Position numbers and translations under genes: made by a program
Shown here: positions 32,050 through 40,090 of the stretch, in pieces
Layout of the letters: each line of letters begins with the position of its first letter
Numbering within the stretch: position 1 is the stretch's first letter
The notes under the pieces: model-generated
Seen by the model: only the letters and a program-made list of their open reading frames with translations
Databases searched by the model: none
What the model was told of the DNA's origin: nothing
DNA from: Clostridia bacterium
GTDB taxonomy: Bacteria; Bacillota; Clostridia; Oscillospirales; Acutalibacteraceae
NCBI GenBank assembly: GCA_017453685.1
Contig: JAFTEL010000048.1
Coordinates: 1-40,252 of the forward strand
Direction: 5' to 3'
DNA: 40,252 bases

Positions 32050-33240
32050 ATGGCAGGATTTGACGAAAACTTTCAAACGATCCCTCACGGTCAGCTCGGC
32101 ATCATCGCCCTGCCCGGCTGTGAAAATCTGGCGAAGAGAATCGACTGGTACTTGACCTCCTGGAGAGCGGAACGGCTGCACGAGCACAAGGACACGCTTT
32201 CGTTTATCGGCTATGAGCGTTCCTCCTATCTGGTCGACGTTCGCTTCCCCCGCTTCGGAACGGGCGAAGGCAAGGCGACCATCCACGAAACCGTCAGAGG
32301 CTACGACCTTTTCATTCTGTGCGACTGCTTCAATTACGGCGTTGATTTTGAAATGTACGGCATGCGCGTGCCCATGAGCCCCGACGATCATTTTGCCAAC
32401 CTCAAGCGCGCCATCAGCGCGGTGGCCGGCAAGGCGAGGCGCATCACGGTCATCATGCCGATGCTCTACGAGGGCAGGCAGCACAAGCGTTCCACCCGCG
32501 AATCGCTCGACTGCGCCAACATGCTGCAGGAACTGTGCAACTACATGGGCGTGGACAACATCATCACCTTTGACGCGCACGATCCCCGCGTGCAAAACGC
32601 CATTCCGCTCAGCGGCTTTGAAAGCGTTCAGCCCGTTTACCAGATGATCAAAGCCATGACCCGCACGATCGTCGACCTGCATTTCGACAAAGACCACCTG
32701 ATGGTCATTTCCCCCGACGAGGGCGGCATGGGGCGCTGCATTTACTATTCCACCGTGCTGGAAGTGGAGCTCGGCATGTTCTACAAGCGCCGCGACTATT
32801 CCCGCATCGTGAACGGCCGCAACCCGATCATTGCCCATGAGTTCCTCGGCGACAACGTGGAGGGCAAAGACGTCATCATCGTTGACGATATGATCTCCTC
32901 CGGCGAATCCATGCTCGAAGTCGCCGGCAAGCTCAAGGATCTGAAAGCTAACCGCATTTTCATTTGCAGCAGCTTCGGTCTGTTCTGCAACGGGCTTGAC
33001 GGGTTCGACGAAGCCTATGAAAAAGGCATCATCGACCACGTGTTCACCACCAACCTCATTTACTGCACCCCCGAGCTTCAGGCCAGAGAATGGCACACCG
33101 AAGTCGATATGTCCAAATACATCTCCTACATCATCGACACGCTCAATCACGATATGTCCGTCAGCCACCTGCTCGACCCCGCCGACCGCATCCGCAATCT
33201 GCTGATCAGCAAGGGCTACAAAAAGGTTGACGAAGCCTGA
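32050..33240 (+). CDS. prs: Ribose-phosphate pyrophosphokinase, long form
   Basis: Makes PRPP from ribose 5-phosphate and ATP. Recognisable elements are EGRQHKRSTRESLD (the catalytic flexible loop, ~141-154), TFDAHDPRVQNAIP, ISPDEGGMGR (~220) and the PRPP-binding VIIVDDMISSGES at 275-287. At 396 residues it is about 80 longer than the canonical enzyme, with insertions before the core and a C-terminal extension. It may be a divergent Clostridia type or a related phosphoribosyl enzyme. The promoter is at 31973-32001 and the terminator at 33249-33284, so it is monocistronic. Confidence 0.85.
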   Translation: MAGFDENFQTIPHGQLGIIALPGCENLAKRIDWYLTSWRAERLHEHKDTLSFIGYERSSYLVDVRFPRFGTGEGKATIHETVRGYDLFILCDCFNYGVDFEMYGMRVPMSPDDHFANLKRAISAVAGKARRITVIMPMLYEGRQHKRSTRESLDCANMLQELCNYMGVDNIITFDAHDPRVQNAIPLSGFESVQPVYQMIKAMTRTIVDLHFDKDHLMVISPDEGGMGRCIYYSTVLEVELGMFYKRRDYSRIVNGRNPIIAHEFLGDNVEGKDVIIVDDMISSGESMLEVAGKLKDLKANRIFICSSFGLFCNGLDGFDEAYEKGIIDHVFTTNLIYCTPELQAREWHTEVDMSKYISYIIDTLNHDMSVSHLLDPADRIRNLLISKGYKKVDEA

Positions 33241-33248
33241 GAAAGCGC

Positions 33249-33284
33249 AAACTGCCGAAAGAGCTTTCTTCCGGCAGTTTTTTT
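33249..33284 (+). terminator. Terminator of prs
   Basis: Stem AAACTGCCG / CGGCAGTTT (33249-33257, 33272-33280) with an inner GAAAG/CTTTC pairing, then seven T. The -35 of the rubrerythrin promoter begins 2 nt later. Confidence 0.9.
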
Positions 33285-33285
33285 A

Positions 33286-33314
33286 TTGACAAAGTGTTCA
33301 ATATCCGTTATCAT
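33286..33314 (+). promoter_or_regulatory. Sigma-A promoter of rubrerythrin
   Basis: Perfect TTGACA (33286-33291), 17-nt spacer, TATCAT (33309-33314). Just downstream TTATG and CATAA form a loose dyad (about 33317-33337) that could bind a peroxide regulator; this is a guess. Confidence 0.85.
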
Positions 33315-33357
33315 AAGTTATGGAAACTATATTACATAAAGTTAGGAGAGATTTCCC

Positions 33358-33906
33358 ATGAAAAAGTTTGTTTGCCCTGTCTGCGGTTACGTTCACGAAG
33401 GCGACTCCGCCCCCGATTTTTGCCCGCTTTGCAAATGCCCCGGTGAAAAATTCACCGTTCAGGCTGACGGCGCGAGAGTCTGGGCCGACGAGCATAAAGT
33501 CGGCGTGGCTCAGGGCGTGGAGGACGATATCCTCAACGGTCTGCGCGACAATTTCACCGGCGAATGCAGCGAAGTGGGTATGTACCTTGCCATGAGCCGC
33601 GTGGCCGACCGTGAAGGTTATCCCGAGGTGGCCGAGGCCTTTAAGCGCATCGCGTTTGAAGAAGCGGAACACGCCGCCAAGTTCGCCGAACTGCTCGGTG
33701 AAGTGCTCAGCGCCAGCACCAAAGAAAACCTGCAGAAGCGCGTTGACGCCGAATTCGGCGCGACCGAAGGCAAGCTCGCCCTCGCCAAGCTCGCCAAAGC
33801 TCGCAACTACGACGCCATCCACGACACCGTGCACGAAATGTGCAAGGACGAAGCCAGACACGGCAAGGCGTTCGAAGGCCTGCTCAACCGCTATTTCAAA
33901 GACTGA
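33358..33906 (+). CDS. Reverse rubrerythrin
   Basis: A 182-residue peroxide-detoxifying diiron protein of anaerobes with domains in reverse order: an N-terminal rubredoxin-like FeS4 site (C6, C9, C22, C25 in CPVCGY and CPLCKC) followed by the four-helix diiron domain with [19 protein letters not shown] and [10 protein letters not shown] supplying Glu/His ligands. It reduces H2O2 (and possibly oxygen) with electrons from NADH through rubredoxin-type partners. It is monocistronic, with a strong promoter and terminator; AGGAG is 9 nt before the ATG. Confidence 0.95.
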   Translation: MKKFVCPVCGYVHEGDSAPDFCPLCKCPGEKFTVQADGARVWADEHKVGVAQGVEDDILNGLRDNFTGECSEVGMYLAMSRVADREGYPEVAEAFKRIAFEEAEHAAKFAELLGEVLSASTKENLQKRVDAEFGATEGKLALAKLAKARNYDAIHDTVHEMCKDEARHGKAFEGLLNRYFKD

Positions 33907-33919
33907 TTCCGATAATTCC

Positions 33920-33957
33920 AAAGCCCCGTTATGACGAAATCATAGCGGGGCTTTCTT
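33920..33957 (+). terminator. Terminator of rubrerythrin
   Basis: Stem AAAGCCCCG / CGGGGCTTT (33920-33928, 33946-33954), extended inward by TATGA/TCATA, followed by a short T-rich stretch. Confidence 0.88.
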
Positions 33958-33970
33958 CAACAAGATATAC

Positions 33971-33999
33971 TTGTCAAATCATCCGTTATGCGATACAAT
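33971..33999 (+). promoter_or_regulatory. Sigma-A promoter of the FAD oxidoreductase gene
   Basis: TTGTCA (33971-33976), 17-nt spacer, TACAAT (33994-33999), 25 nt before the ATG. Confidence 0.78.
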
Positions 34000-34023
34000 C
34001 ATTTCGTAAGGAAGTGAAATCGT

Positions 34024-35379
34024 ATGAAAGACGCTTATGATATTGTGATCGTCGGCGCATCGTCTGCCGGCGCTTATTTTGCGCATGAAATGGCGCAGCG
34101 CGGCTTTTCCGTGCTGGTGATCGAAAAGGATACGCCCGAAACGCTCAGCAGCGAATACGACGTATTTCACATGAACCGCGGCGAAATGCAGCGCTTCGAT
34201 CTGCCGCAGGTGCAGCCGGACGACGGCGTTTACTGCTTTGAATTTACGGACGACACACAGTTTTCCCCCTATGGCAAGCACCCGAAGCCGGGCAAGAAAG
34301 ACGTAATCGGTATGCACAAAAGCGGCTATATGCTTCGCATGAACGTCTGGGCGCAGGCAGCGGGCGCCGAAATCGTTTACGGTGCGTGCTACGAAACCGC
34401 GCTCTATACCGACGGGCGCATCAGCGGCGTGCGGTTCACCCGCGAGGGCGAATCGGTCGAAATCGGCTGCCGGCTGCTGGCGGATTGCTCCGGCAAGCAG
34501 GCGGTCGTGCGGCGGTCGCTGCCGGATGACTACGGCGTCGAGAAATTCGCGCTCACGGCGCGGGACGTGTTCTTCGTGAAGCTGCGCTACATTAAATTTG
34601 ACGAACCGATGGAGCGCTGGCTCAAATCGCAGTTCTATCTTTTCTATAAACTCTGGATCGCGCCGTCGGACGATTCCGCTGACGCCATTCTCGGCATCGG
34701 CTCCAGCTGCAGCCTTGACGTCGGCGAAAAGTTCTACCGTCTGTTCTGCCAGAACGTCAAAGTCCCGCCCTACCACGTCGTGCGGGAAGAGATCGGCACG
34801 ACCCCCTACCGCCGCCCGCTGTATTCCTTCGTGGCGGACGGCTTTCTCTGCATGGGCGACGCCGCCTGCCTGACCAAGCCCGACAACGGCGAAGGCACCA
34901 CGGCGGCGCTGGTGCTGGAAGAGATCGCCGCCGAAGTGGCGGCTTCCGCCCTGCAAAACGGCGCCTATCTGACACGCGAAGCGCTCTGGCCGATCAACAA
35001 GCGCTACAACGACGGGCAGGGCAAAGAATTCGCGCTGGTGCTCGCCGCGTTCGCGCGGGCGGTCAGCCACTCGATCAGGATGAACGATTTCCTGTTCAAG
35101 CATGACGCGATCTTCAGCAAGAAGATCATCGGCGCAGGCAAAGTTGACGCAGCCGAGATCGCCAAAGCGGTGTTTTTCATTCTCTACGGCTTAGCGAGCG
35201 GCAACATCAAGCCCGCGGAGATCGGCGGGATGCTCGGCGGCGGCGTGAAAGCGATCCGCGTGCTGCTGCATTACGCCCGTTACCCCGCCTCACCCGACGG
35301 CTTCCCCGATTGGGTCGAAAAAGCCGACAAGCTTTGGGACTCCGTCGGTCAAATGGCGGACTACCAGATCGAGATATAA
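34024..35379 (+). CDS. FAD-dependent oxidoreductase, geranylgeranyl-reductase-like
   Basis: A 451-residue flavoprotein. The N-terminal dinucleotide fold is DIVIVGASSAGAYFA, with E at the end of the second strand (VLVIEKD). The second FAD motif is FLCMGDAACLTKPDNGEGTTAAL near residue 280. The layout resembles the geranylgeranyl reductase/FixC type of flavoproteins, which reduce isoprenoid double bonds or pass electrons to quinones; the substrate here is unknown. AAGGAAG is upstream of the ATG. The GT39-like gene follows after 27 nt and may be co-transcribed. Confidence 0.85.
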   Translation: MKDAYDIVIVGASSAGAYFAHEMAQRGFSVLVIEKDTPETLSSEYDVFHMNRGEMQRFDLPQVQPDDGVYCFEFTDDTQFSPYGKHPKPGKKDVIGMHKSGYMLRMNVWAQAAGAEIVYGACYETALYTDGRISGVRFTREGESVEIGCRLLADCSGKQAVVRRSLPDDYGVEKFALTARDVFFVKLRYIKFDEPMERWLKSQFYLFYKLWIAPSDDSADAILGIGSSCSLDVGEKFYRLFCQNVKVPPYHVVREEIGTTPYRRPLYSFVADGFLCMGDAACLTKPDNGEGTTAALVLEEIAAEVAASALQNGAYLTREALWPINKRYNDGQGKEFALVLAAFARAVSHSIRMNDFLFKHDAIFSKKIIGAGKVDAAEIAKAVFFILYGLASGNIKPAEIGGMLGGGVKAIRVLLHYARYPASPDGFPDWVEKADKLWDSVGQMADYQIEI

Positions 35380-35406
35380 GACTTTCAGAAAAGGCGGGTG
35401 AAACGG

Positions 35407-36987
35407 ATGAATATGCTCTGTGTTTTTGGCTTTCTGACTCTGTTCGTTATCGCATACAAAAGAGAAGAGGAGATCAATCGGTTTTTTTCTCGTCATTCCG
35501 CTCTTCAGTGGCTTTGTCCTGCTGTCGTGCTGCTTTTGATCACGATTCTCTTTTCATCCCAATTGTCTCTTTCCCCGATCGCCAACGAATACCCCAAAAA
35601 GGACTCTGCGGTCTTTTTGTATATGGGGAAAGCATTGCTTGACGGAGCAGTTCCTTACCGGGATCTTTTTGATCATAAAGGCGTCCTCTTATACTTCATA
35701 AATGGTTTTGGTTACCTGATCGGCTTCGGCCGCATATATGGCGTTTGGATCATCGAAATCATCAACCTGTTTGCGGCGGTTTTGATTTTTCATCGTATCA
35801 TTAAGCTGTTTACGAACAGCAATGCCCTCAGCCTTTTAACCATCTATCTCGTTTTGCAGCTCTGCTCTTTGCCTTTCTTCGAGGGCGGCAATCTTGTGGA
35901 AGAATATGCCTTGCCATGGATCGCCTTGTCGCTCTATTTCGTTGTCAAATTCTTCGTTTCCGAGACCTACAAAATGATTGATATTGTTCTGATCGGAACG
36001 AGTTTTGCGATCGTTTTCTTCCTACGTGTGAATATGGTCGGTCTGTGGGGCGCTTTGCTGCTGCCGGTTGTTTTTCATTTCCTGCATCGCAAAAAGCTGA
36101 TGGATTTGGTTAAATGCGCCCTTTGCTTTCTGGTCGGCTGCCTGATCGTAATCATTCCGATTTTTATCTATCTGATCATGACCCATTCGCTGCAAGACAT
36201 GATCGACTGTTATTTCGTTTTCAATCTTTCCTACACCGGCTCTAAAGCATCGATTCTGCGCATTGTTAAATTCGCCCTGGAATGTATCGATCTTGTCGGC
36301 CTTGCTGCGTTCTTCCTCCTGTATTCGTTTGTGACCCATCCGAAAAACAAGATCGTATATTTAAATCTGTTTGCCTTAGCTTTGGCATTTTTATCTTCGG
36401 CGATCAGCGGAAGACCTTATCATCATTACGGTATCATTTTCATTCCGTTCTTTGTTATCCCCGCCTGTTTAACGCTTGATTCTTTCATGGAAATGGTGAA
36501 AGATAAGATCACCCCGATCAGAGCGAAACGGCTTTTGGCAGCGATCATTGCGATTTGTTTCTTATGCATTGTCTGCAAGCCTCTTTACGATTTTTCCGTT
36601 TCCAAAAAAACATCTGCCGAATCGGAAACAACTGCCGAAGCGAAAAAAATCAGTAACTATTTAATCAATCATACAGCCGAAAAAGATGACGTGTTGATCT
36701 TAGGCAATAAAGCTGTTTGTTACTTAACTGCCGATCGTCACACGAATAATAAGTTTTTCTATCAGGAACCGCCCATTGAAACGAGCGATGCGCTGTATGA
36801 AACGTTTCTTACAGAACTGAAAACAAAACCCTCGGACTATATCGTAGACGCATTTGCCGCAGAAGCTAAGTCAAACGAAAGAAAAAACTACGATGCTGCC
36901 ATTGCCTATTTAAACGAGGAATGTGAAAAAGGAACGTATACTTTAGAAAACTACGATTCATTCCAGGTATATGTCCGAAACAAGTAA
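35407..36987 (+). CDS. GT39-like membrane glycosyltransferase
   Basis: A 526-residue polytopic membrane protein. The first large outer loop has KKDSAVFLYMGKALLDG and PYRDLFDHKG, the catalytic Asp and DHKG signature of GT39/ArnT-like transferases that use polyprenyl-phosphate sugars. About ten more membrane segments follow, then a soluble C-terminal domain of about 130 residues. ATG at 35407 is chosen with AAAGGCGGG about 8 nt upstream; an earlier GTG at 35398 is weaker. The gene is visibly more AT-rich than its neighbours, which suggests recent acquisition. The acceptor is unknown, probably a cell-surface polymer. Confidence 0.82.
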   Translation: MNMLCVFGFLTLFVIAYKREEEINRFFSRHSALQWLCPAVVLLLITILFSSQLSLSPIANEYPKKDSAVFLYMGKALLDGAVPYRDLFDHKGVLLYFINGFGYLIGFGRIYGVWIIEIINLFAAVLIFHRIIKLFTNSNALSLLTIYLVLQLCSLPFFEGGNLVEEYALPWIALSLYFVVKFFVSETYKMIDIVLIGTSFAIVFFLRVNMVGLWGALLLPVVFHFLHRKKLMDLVKCALCFLVGCLIVIIPIFIYLIMTHSLQDMIDCYFVFNLSYTGSKASILRIVKFALECIDLVGLAAFFLLYSFVTHPKNKIVYLNLFALALAFLSSAISGRPYHHYGIIFIPFFVIPACLTLDSFMEMVKDKITPIRAKRLLAAIIAICFLCIVCKPLYDFSVSKKTSAESETTAEAKKISNYLINHTAEKDDVLILGNKAVCYLTADRHTNNKFFYQEPPIETSDALYETFLTELKTKPSDYIVDAFAAEAKSNERKNYDAAIAYLNEECEKGTYTLENYDSFQVYVRNK

Positions 36988-36991
36988 AGAA

Positions 36992-37132
36992 TCATGGGAA
37001 ACAGTCTTTTGTTTTGATCGCTGCTTTGACGCAGTGCTGAGCGTATTGTTGTGCCATCTCTTCCTGTGCAAGGAATACAATGCATTCTGACATAAAGCCG
37101 GCAACCGTATGATTTCCTGTTTCCTTCATCAT
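36992..37132 (-). CDS. Possible 46-residue small protein or gene remnant
   Basis: Reads MMKETGNHTVAGFM, SECIVFLAQEEMAQQYA, then QHCVKAAIKTKDCFP. The composition (helical, charged, with a plausible hydrophobic rhythm) looks protein-like, but the family is not recognised. A stop codon lies eight codons upstream. The 3' arm of the hairpin at 37137-37168 contains GAGCAGG at a suitable distance before the ATG, so translation could be blocked when the hairpin forms. It may equally be the tail of a decayed gene, or chance. Little else is seen in the 292-nt gap around it apart from two terminators. Confidence 0.35.
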   Translation of the reverse strand: MMKETGNHTVAGFMSECIVFLAQEEMAQQYAQHCVKAAIKTKDCFP

Positions 37133-37136
37133 TCGC

Positions 37137-37171
37137 AAGACCTGCTCTCGTTATCGGGAGCAGGTCTTTTT
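37137..37171 (+). terminator. Terminator downstream of the GT39-like gene
   Basis: Stem AAGACCTGCTC / GAGCAGGTCTT (37137-37147, 37158-37168), 10-nt loop, then T. It is 150 nt beyond the stop codon, leaving an unusually long 3' untranslated region. Confidence 0.85.
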
Positions 37172-37223
37172 CATAGCAACCAACCTTTTTTAAATTGATT
37201 CCCTTGATCCTTAAACGATATAG

Positions 37224-37257
37224 AAAAAACCTGTGGAAGCATTTGAACTTCCACAGG
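37224..37257 (-). terminator. Terminator of the exonuclease III gene
   Basis: On the minus strand: CCTGTGGAAG, 8-nt loop, CTTCCACAGG (37257-37248 and 37239-37230), then six T (37229-37224). Confidence 0.92.
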
Positions 37258-37279
37258 CACTGCAAGGTTTTCATCTGTT

Positions 37280-38041
37280 TTAAATATCCAACTGCACTTC
37301 GACGGGACAATGGTCGGAACCGTATATCTCGGGGTGGATGCAGGCGGCGGTGAGATTCGGTTTGAGACTGTCACTGACCAGAAAATAGTCGATACGCCAG
37401 CCGACGTTCTTTTCCCGCGCGTGGAAGCGGTAGCTCCACCACGAATAGGCGTCCGTCGCGTCGGGATAAAAATATCGGAAGGAATCCACGAAGCCCGCCT
37501 GGAGCAGCTCGGTCATTTTGCCGCGCTCCTCATCGGTGAAGCCTGGGTTGCGGCGGTTGGTCTTGGGATTTTTCAGGTCGATCTCCTCATGCGCCACATT
37601 CATGTCGCCCGTGACGACCACGCCCTTGGTTTTGGCAAGCGACGTGAGATAGTCACGGAAATCGTCTTCCCACTCCATGCGGTAATCAAGCCGCCGCAGT
37701 TCATCCTGGGCGTTGGGCGTATAGACGCAGACAAAGTAGAACTTTTCAAATTCCAGCGTGATCACGCGGCCTTCGGTATCGTGCTTGGGGATGTCGATGC
37801 CATAAAACACGCTCAACGGTTTTTCCTTGGTGAAGACCGCCGTGCCCGAATAACCCTTTTTCTCGGCGTAGTTCCAGAACTGCTCATAGCCCTCGGGCTG
37901 AAAGTCGATCTGACCGGCCTGCAGCTTGGTTTCCTGCAGGCAGAAAACGTCGGCGTCAAGCTCGGCGAAAATATCCGCAAAGCCCTTGTTCATGCAGGCA
38001 CGCAGACCGTTGACGTTCCAGGAGATGAATTTTTTGACCAT
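37280..38041 (-). CDS. xth: Exodeoxyribonuclease III
   Basis: A 253-residue AP endonuclease/3'-5' exonuclease used in base-excision repair. Catalytic motifs in order: SWNVNGLRA, CLQETKL, VVTGDMNVAH, GWRIDYFLVS and GSDHCPVE. AAGGAG precedes the ATG by 6 nt. The leader immediately upstream is a MITE-like repeat, so no ordinary promoter is seen next to the gene; transcription may come through from the DUF559 and isomerase genes. A strong terminator follows. Confidence 0.96.
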   Translation of the reverse strand: MVKKFISWNVNGLRACMNKGFADIFAELDADVFCLQETKLQAGQIDFQPEGYEQFWNYAEKKGYSGTAVFTKEKPLSVFYGIDIPKHDTEGRVITLEFEKFYFVCVYTPNAQDELRRLDYRMEWEDDFRDYLTSLAKTKGVVVTGDMNVAHEEIDLKNPKTNRRNPGFTDEERGKMTELLQAGFVDSFRYFYPDATDAYSWWSYRFHAREKNVGWRIDYFLVSDSLKPNLTAACIHPEIYGSDHCPVEVQLDI

Positions 38042-38055
38042 ATTGAACTCCTTCC

Positions 38056-38200
38056 ACCAAGGCTTCCCTTGGGGGAAGCTGTCAGCCGAAGGCTGACTGA
38101 TGAGGGAAAAGGTGGTTGCTGTCTGTCATGATCGGCTGACAGCGAAAGGACAGGGTTTCCCTCATCCGCCCCTTCGGGGCACCTTCCCCCAAGGGAAGGC
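38056..38200. mobile_element. MITE-like palindromic element, about 145 bp
   Basis: The two ends are inverted copies of one design: an outer palindrome CTTCCCTTGGGGGAAG (with a flanking G/C variant at the right end), an inner hairpin, then TGATGAGGGAAA or GGATGAGGGAAA. The inner hairpin is GTCAGCCGAAGGCTGAC on the left but GCCCCGAAGGGGC on the right: different bases, same stem and GAA loop. There is no room for a transposase. It occupies the 174-nt gap between the DUF559 gene and exonuclease III and will be part of the latter's leader if transcription reads through. Confidence 0.8.
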
Positions 38201-38215
38201 AAAACACGCTTAAGG

Positions 38216-38575
38216 TTAAGTGATCCGATTCGGTTGATTCAAGTGGATAAGTATATCCTCGCAAACAGAATCAAAGTTTTGATTTACGTCGACATTTGAA
38301 TACCGCAGCACCGCAAGTCCTCTGTCCGCCAAATAGTCATCCCGTTTTTTGTCTGACAGAATGCCCTTTTCCTCATAATGTTGTGAACCATCAATTTCGA
38401 TCACAAGTTTTGCAGAATCAATATAGAAATCAACAATACATTTGCCAATCACTTTTTGCCGATTCACCGTGCACGGTAAACCTTTCAAAAAGTCATACCA
38501 AAGATGGCGTTCTTCCTTTGTCATGTCCTTGCGGAGCTTTTGTGCGTTCTGTTTCAGAACAGAAGATGACTTCAT
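38216..38575 (-). CDS. DUF559 (Vsr-like) endonuclease-domain protein
   Basis: A 119-residue protein of the DUF559 family, related to very-short-patch repair nucleases. The opening QKLRKDMTKEERHLWYDFL is typical, and the PD-(D/E)xK-like core shows D49 in IVDFYID, E60 and D62 in LVIEIDGSQH, and H66. It ends with RYSNVDVNQNFDSVCEDI. The start is ATG at 38575 (or GTG at 38578); no good ribosome site is seen. It begins 7 nt after the isomerase stop. The gene is more AT-rich than its neighbours and abuts the MITE-like repeat, which suggests that it arrived by transfer. Its function is not established. Confidence 0.88.
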   Translation of the reverse strand: MKSSSVLKQNAQKLRKDMTKEERHLWYDFLKGLPCTVNRQKVIGKCIVDFYIDSAKLVIEIDGSQHYEEKGILSDKKRDDYLADRGLAVLRYSNVDVNQNFDSVCEDILIHLNQPNRIT

Positions 38576-38582
38576 CACAGCA

Positions 38583-39407
38583 TTACGGCAAATAGGGGTT
38601 ATCGTCGCAGTCGTAGTCCTCGGGCATGATGTAAGGCGTGATGTAGCGGATGGTGAAATCAATGCCCCACTGCCCGACCTTGCCGCGCCAGTTGCCGGAA
38701 TGCGGCTCGACGGAGAGCATGCCGTCATATTTCTTGATATAGAGCATCGCCATCACGGCGCCCCAGTTCACGTTGTCCAGCCCTGCGGGCGGATCGTCGT
38801 AACCGTCGCCGTTGATGTAAAGCGTGCCCTTGATGTGGAAATGATAGACGCGGTCGCCCCATTTTTTGAGCTCCGCCAGATAGTCGCCGCCGCGGCCGCG
38901 GCAGTGCGAGGTGTCATACTTGATGCCGAGCTCGGGCAGGCGCCCCAGCACAACGTCCCACGCGGGGTCGGAAACGACAAAGTTTTCCCAATCGCAGTTA
39001 TACACGGCGATCTTGACATTGCGCTCTTTGCCGTATTCGATCAGCCTGGAAAAATAGTCGATGGCGATCTCGCAGTTTTCGAGGAATGATTTGCCCTTCA
39101 CCTCGTTGCAGCCGGCGTTGAACACCGGACAGCCGAGGAAGGACGCCAGATCGATGCAGTTTTTGTCGTGCTGCAGCGCTTCGGGGATGATCGCGCCGTT
39201 TTCGTCGATGCGCTTCATGCCCCAGCGGCCGATGGCGCCGACGCGCACATCGTATTTTTCGCAGCTCTCTTTGATGCGCTCTTTTTCGGCAAGCACTTCG
39301 GCGCTGTCATAATTATGGTTCACGCAGAATTCGACCCAGCCGAGACCTTTGTCGCGCACGGCTTTCAGGCAGCCGTCCGCCCAGCCGTTGATAATACCAA
39401 GATACAT
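38583..39407 (-). CDS. Sugar phosphate isomerase/epimerase-like TIM barrel
   Basis: A 274-residue protein of the xylose-isomerase-like/AP-endonuclease-2 superfamily. Metal-binding positions are suggested by GWVEFCVNH near the start, IAVYNCDW, KYDTSHCRGRGGD (D and H), VYHFHIKG and LSVEPHSG. The specific sugar or inositol substrate is unknown. AAAGGAG lies 7 nt before the ATG. It starts 12 nt after the V-ATPase subunit D stop, so it is probably transcribed as the tail of the ATPase operon. Confidence 0.88.
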   Translation of the reverse strand: MYLGIINGWADGCLKAVRDKGLGWVEFCVNHNYDSAEVLAEKERIKESCEKYDVRVGAIGRWGMKRIDENGAIIPEALQHDKNCIDLASFLGCPVFNAGCNEVKGKSFLENCEIAIDYFSRLIEYGKERNVKIAVYNCDWENFVVSDPAWDVVLGRLPELGIKYDTSHCRGRGGDYLAELKKWGDRVYHFHIKGTLYINGDGYDDPPAGLDNVNWGAVMAMLYIKKYDGMLSVEPHSGNWRGKVGQWGIDFTIRYITPYIMPEDYDCDDNPYLP

Positions 39408-39419
39408 AACGCTTCTCCT

Positions 39420-40073
39420 TTACTGCTCATAATGATGGGCTTGCTCCAGCATCATGTCCTTCACCTTCATCAGGCGGGTCGTGGTGCTGCGTTCGTTCTC
39501 ATCCAGCTTCATGGTGATATATTTGATGGTTTCTTCGTACTGCGGGATCATCACGTGCTCCAGCGCGTTGACGCGGCGGCGCGTTTTTTCGATCTCCGCC
39601 GCCATGAGCTGACAGGATTTTTCCAATTCCGCCAGGCGAAGCAGGTCGGGCAAAATATCAGACAGACTGCCGACCGCCTCATCCAGATCGGCGGAGGTGA
39701 AAGCAAAGCCGTAGGAATAAATGTCGTTTTCATCCGCCGTTTTGAATTTGGCGTCATACTGCGGGATGAGCACGCTCATCACGTTTTTCTGCGTGATCTC
39801 AAGGCTCATCTCCTGCGTGGGCATCATCAGCGCGACGTCGAGCGCGGCCTCGTCCATCACGGAACGAGCCACCGCCATATGCGTGTTCGCCTGATGGATA
39901 TCCGCCTCGACTTTGGCGCGCAAGGCCTTGTTTTCACGCACGAGTTCCATAAAACGGCGCATGAGTTCGTCGCGCTTGTCCTTGAGCAGCTTGTGCCCGC
40001 GGCGCGCCGTTACCAGTTTTCGTTTGAGGTTGGTCAACTCCATGCGGGTGGGGTTGACGTTCAGAACAGCCAT
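39420..40073 (-). CDS. ntpD: V-type ATP synthase subunit D
   Basis: Central-stalk subunit of the V/A-type rotary ATPase, 217 residues, almost entirely helical coiled coil. The start NVNPTRMELTNLKRKLVTARRGHKLLKDKRDEL is the family signature (positions ~5-37), and the C-terminal ALEHVMIPQ with the closing helix packs in the rotor. It follows subunit B by 17 nt, the standard B-D order, with GAAAGGAG before the ATG. Confidence 0.96.
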   Translation of the reverse strand: MAVLNVNPTRMELTNLKRKLVTARRGHKLLKDKRDELMRRFMELVRENKALRAKVEADIHQANTHMAVARSVMDEAALDVALMMPTQEMSLEITQKNVMSVLIPQYDAKFKTADENDIYSYGFAFTSADLDEAVGSLSDILPDLLRLAELEKSCQLMAAEIEKTRRRVNALEHVMIPQYEETIKYITMKLDENERSTTTRLMKVKDMMLEQAHHYEQ

Positions 40074-40090
40074 CTGCGGCTCTCCTTTCG

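Noticed and set aside
36951..37310. 119-codon minus-strand open frame across the terminators
   Set aside because: It reads through two strong terminator hairpins and overlaps both neighbouring genes; no ribosome site or motifs.
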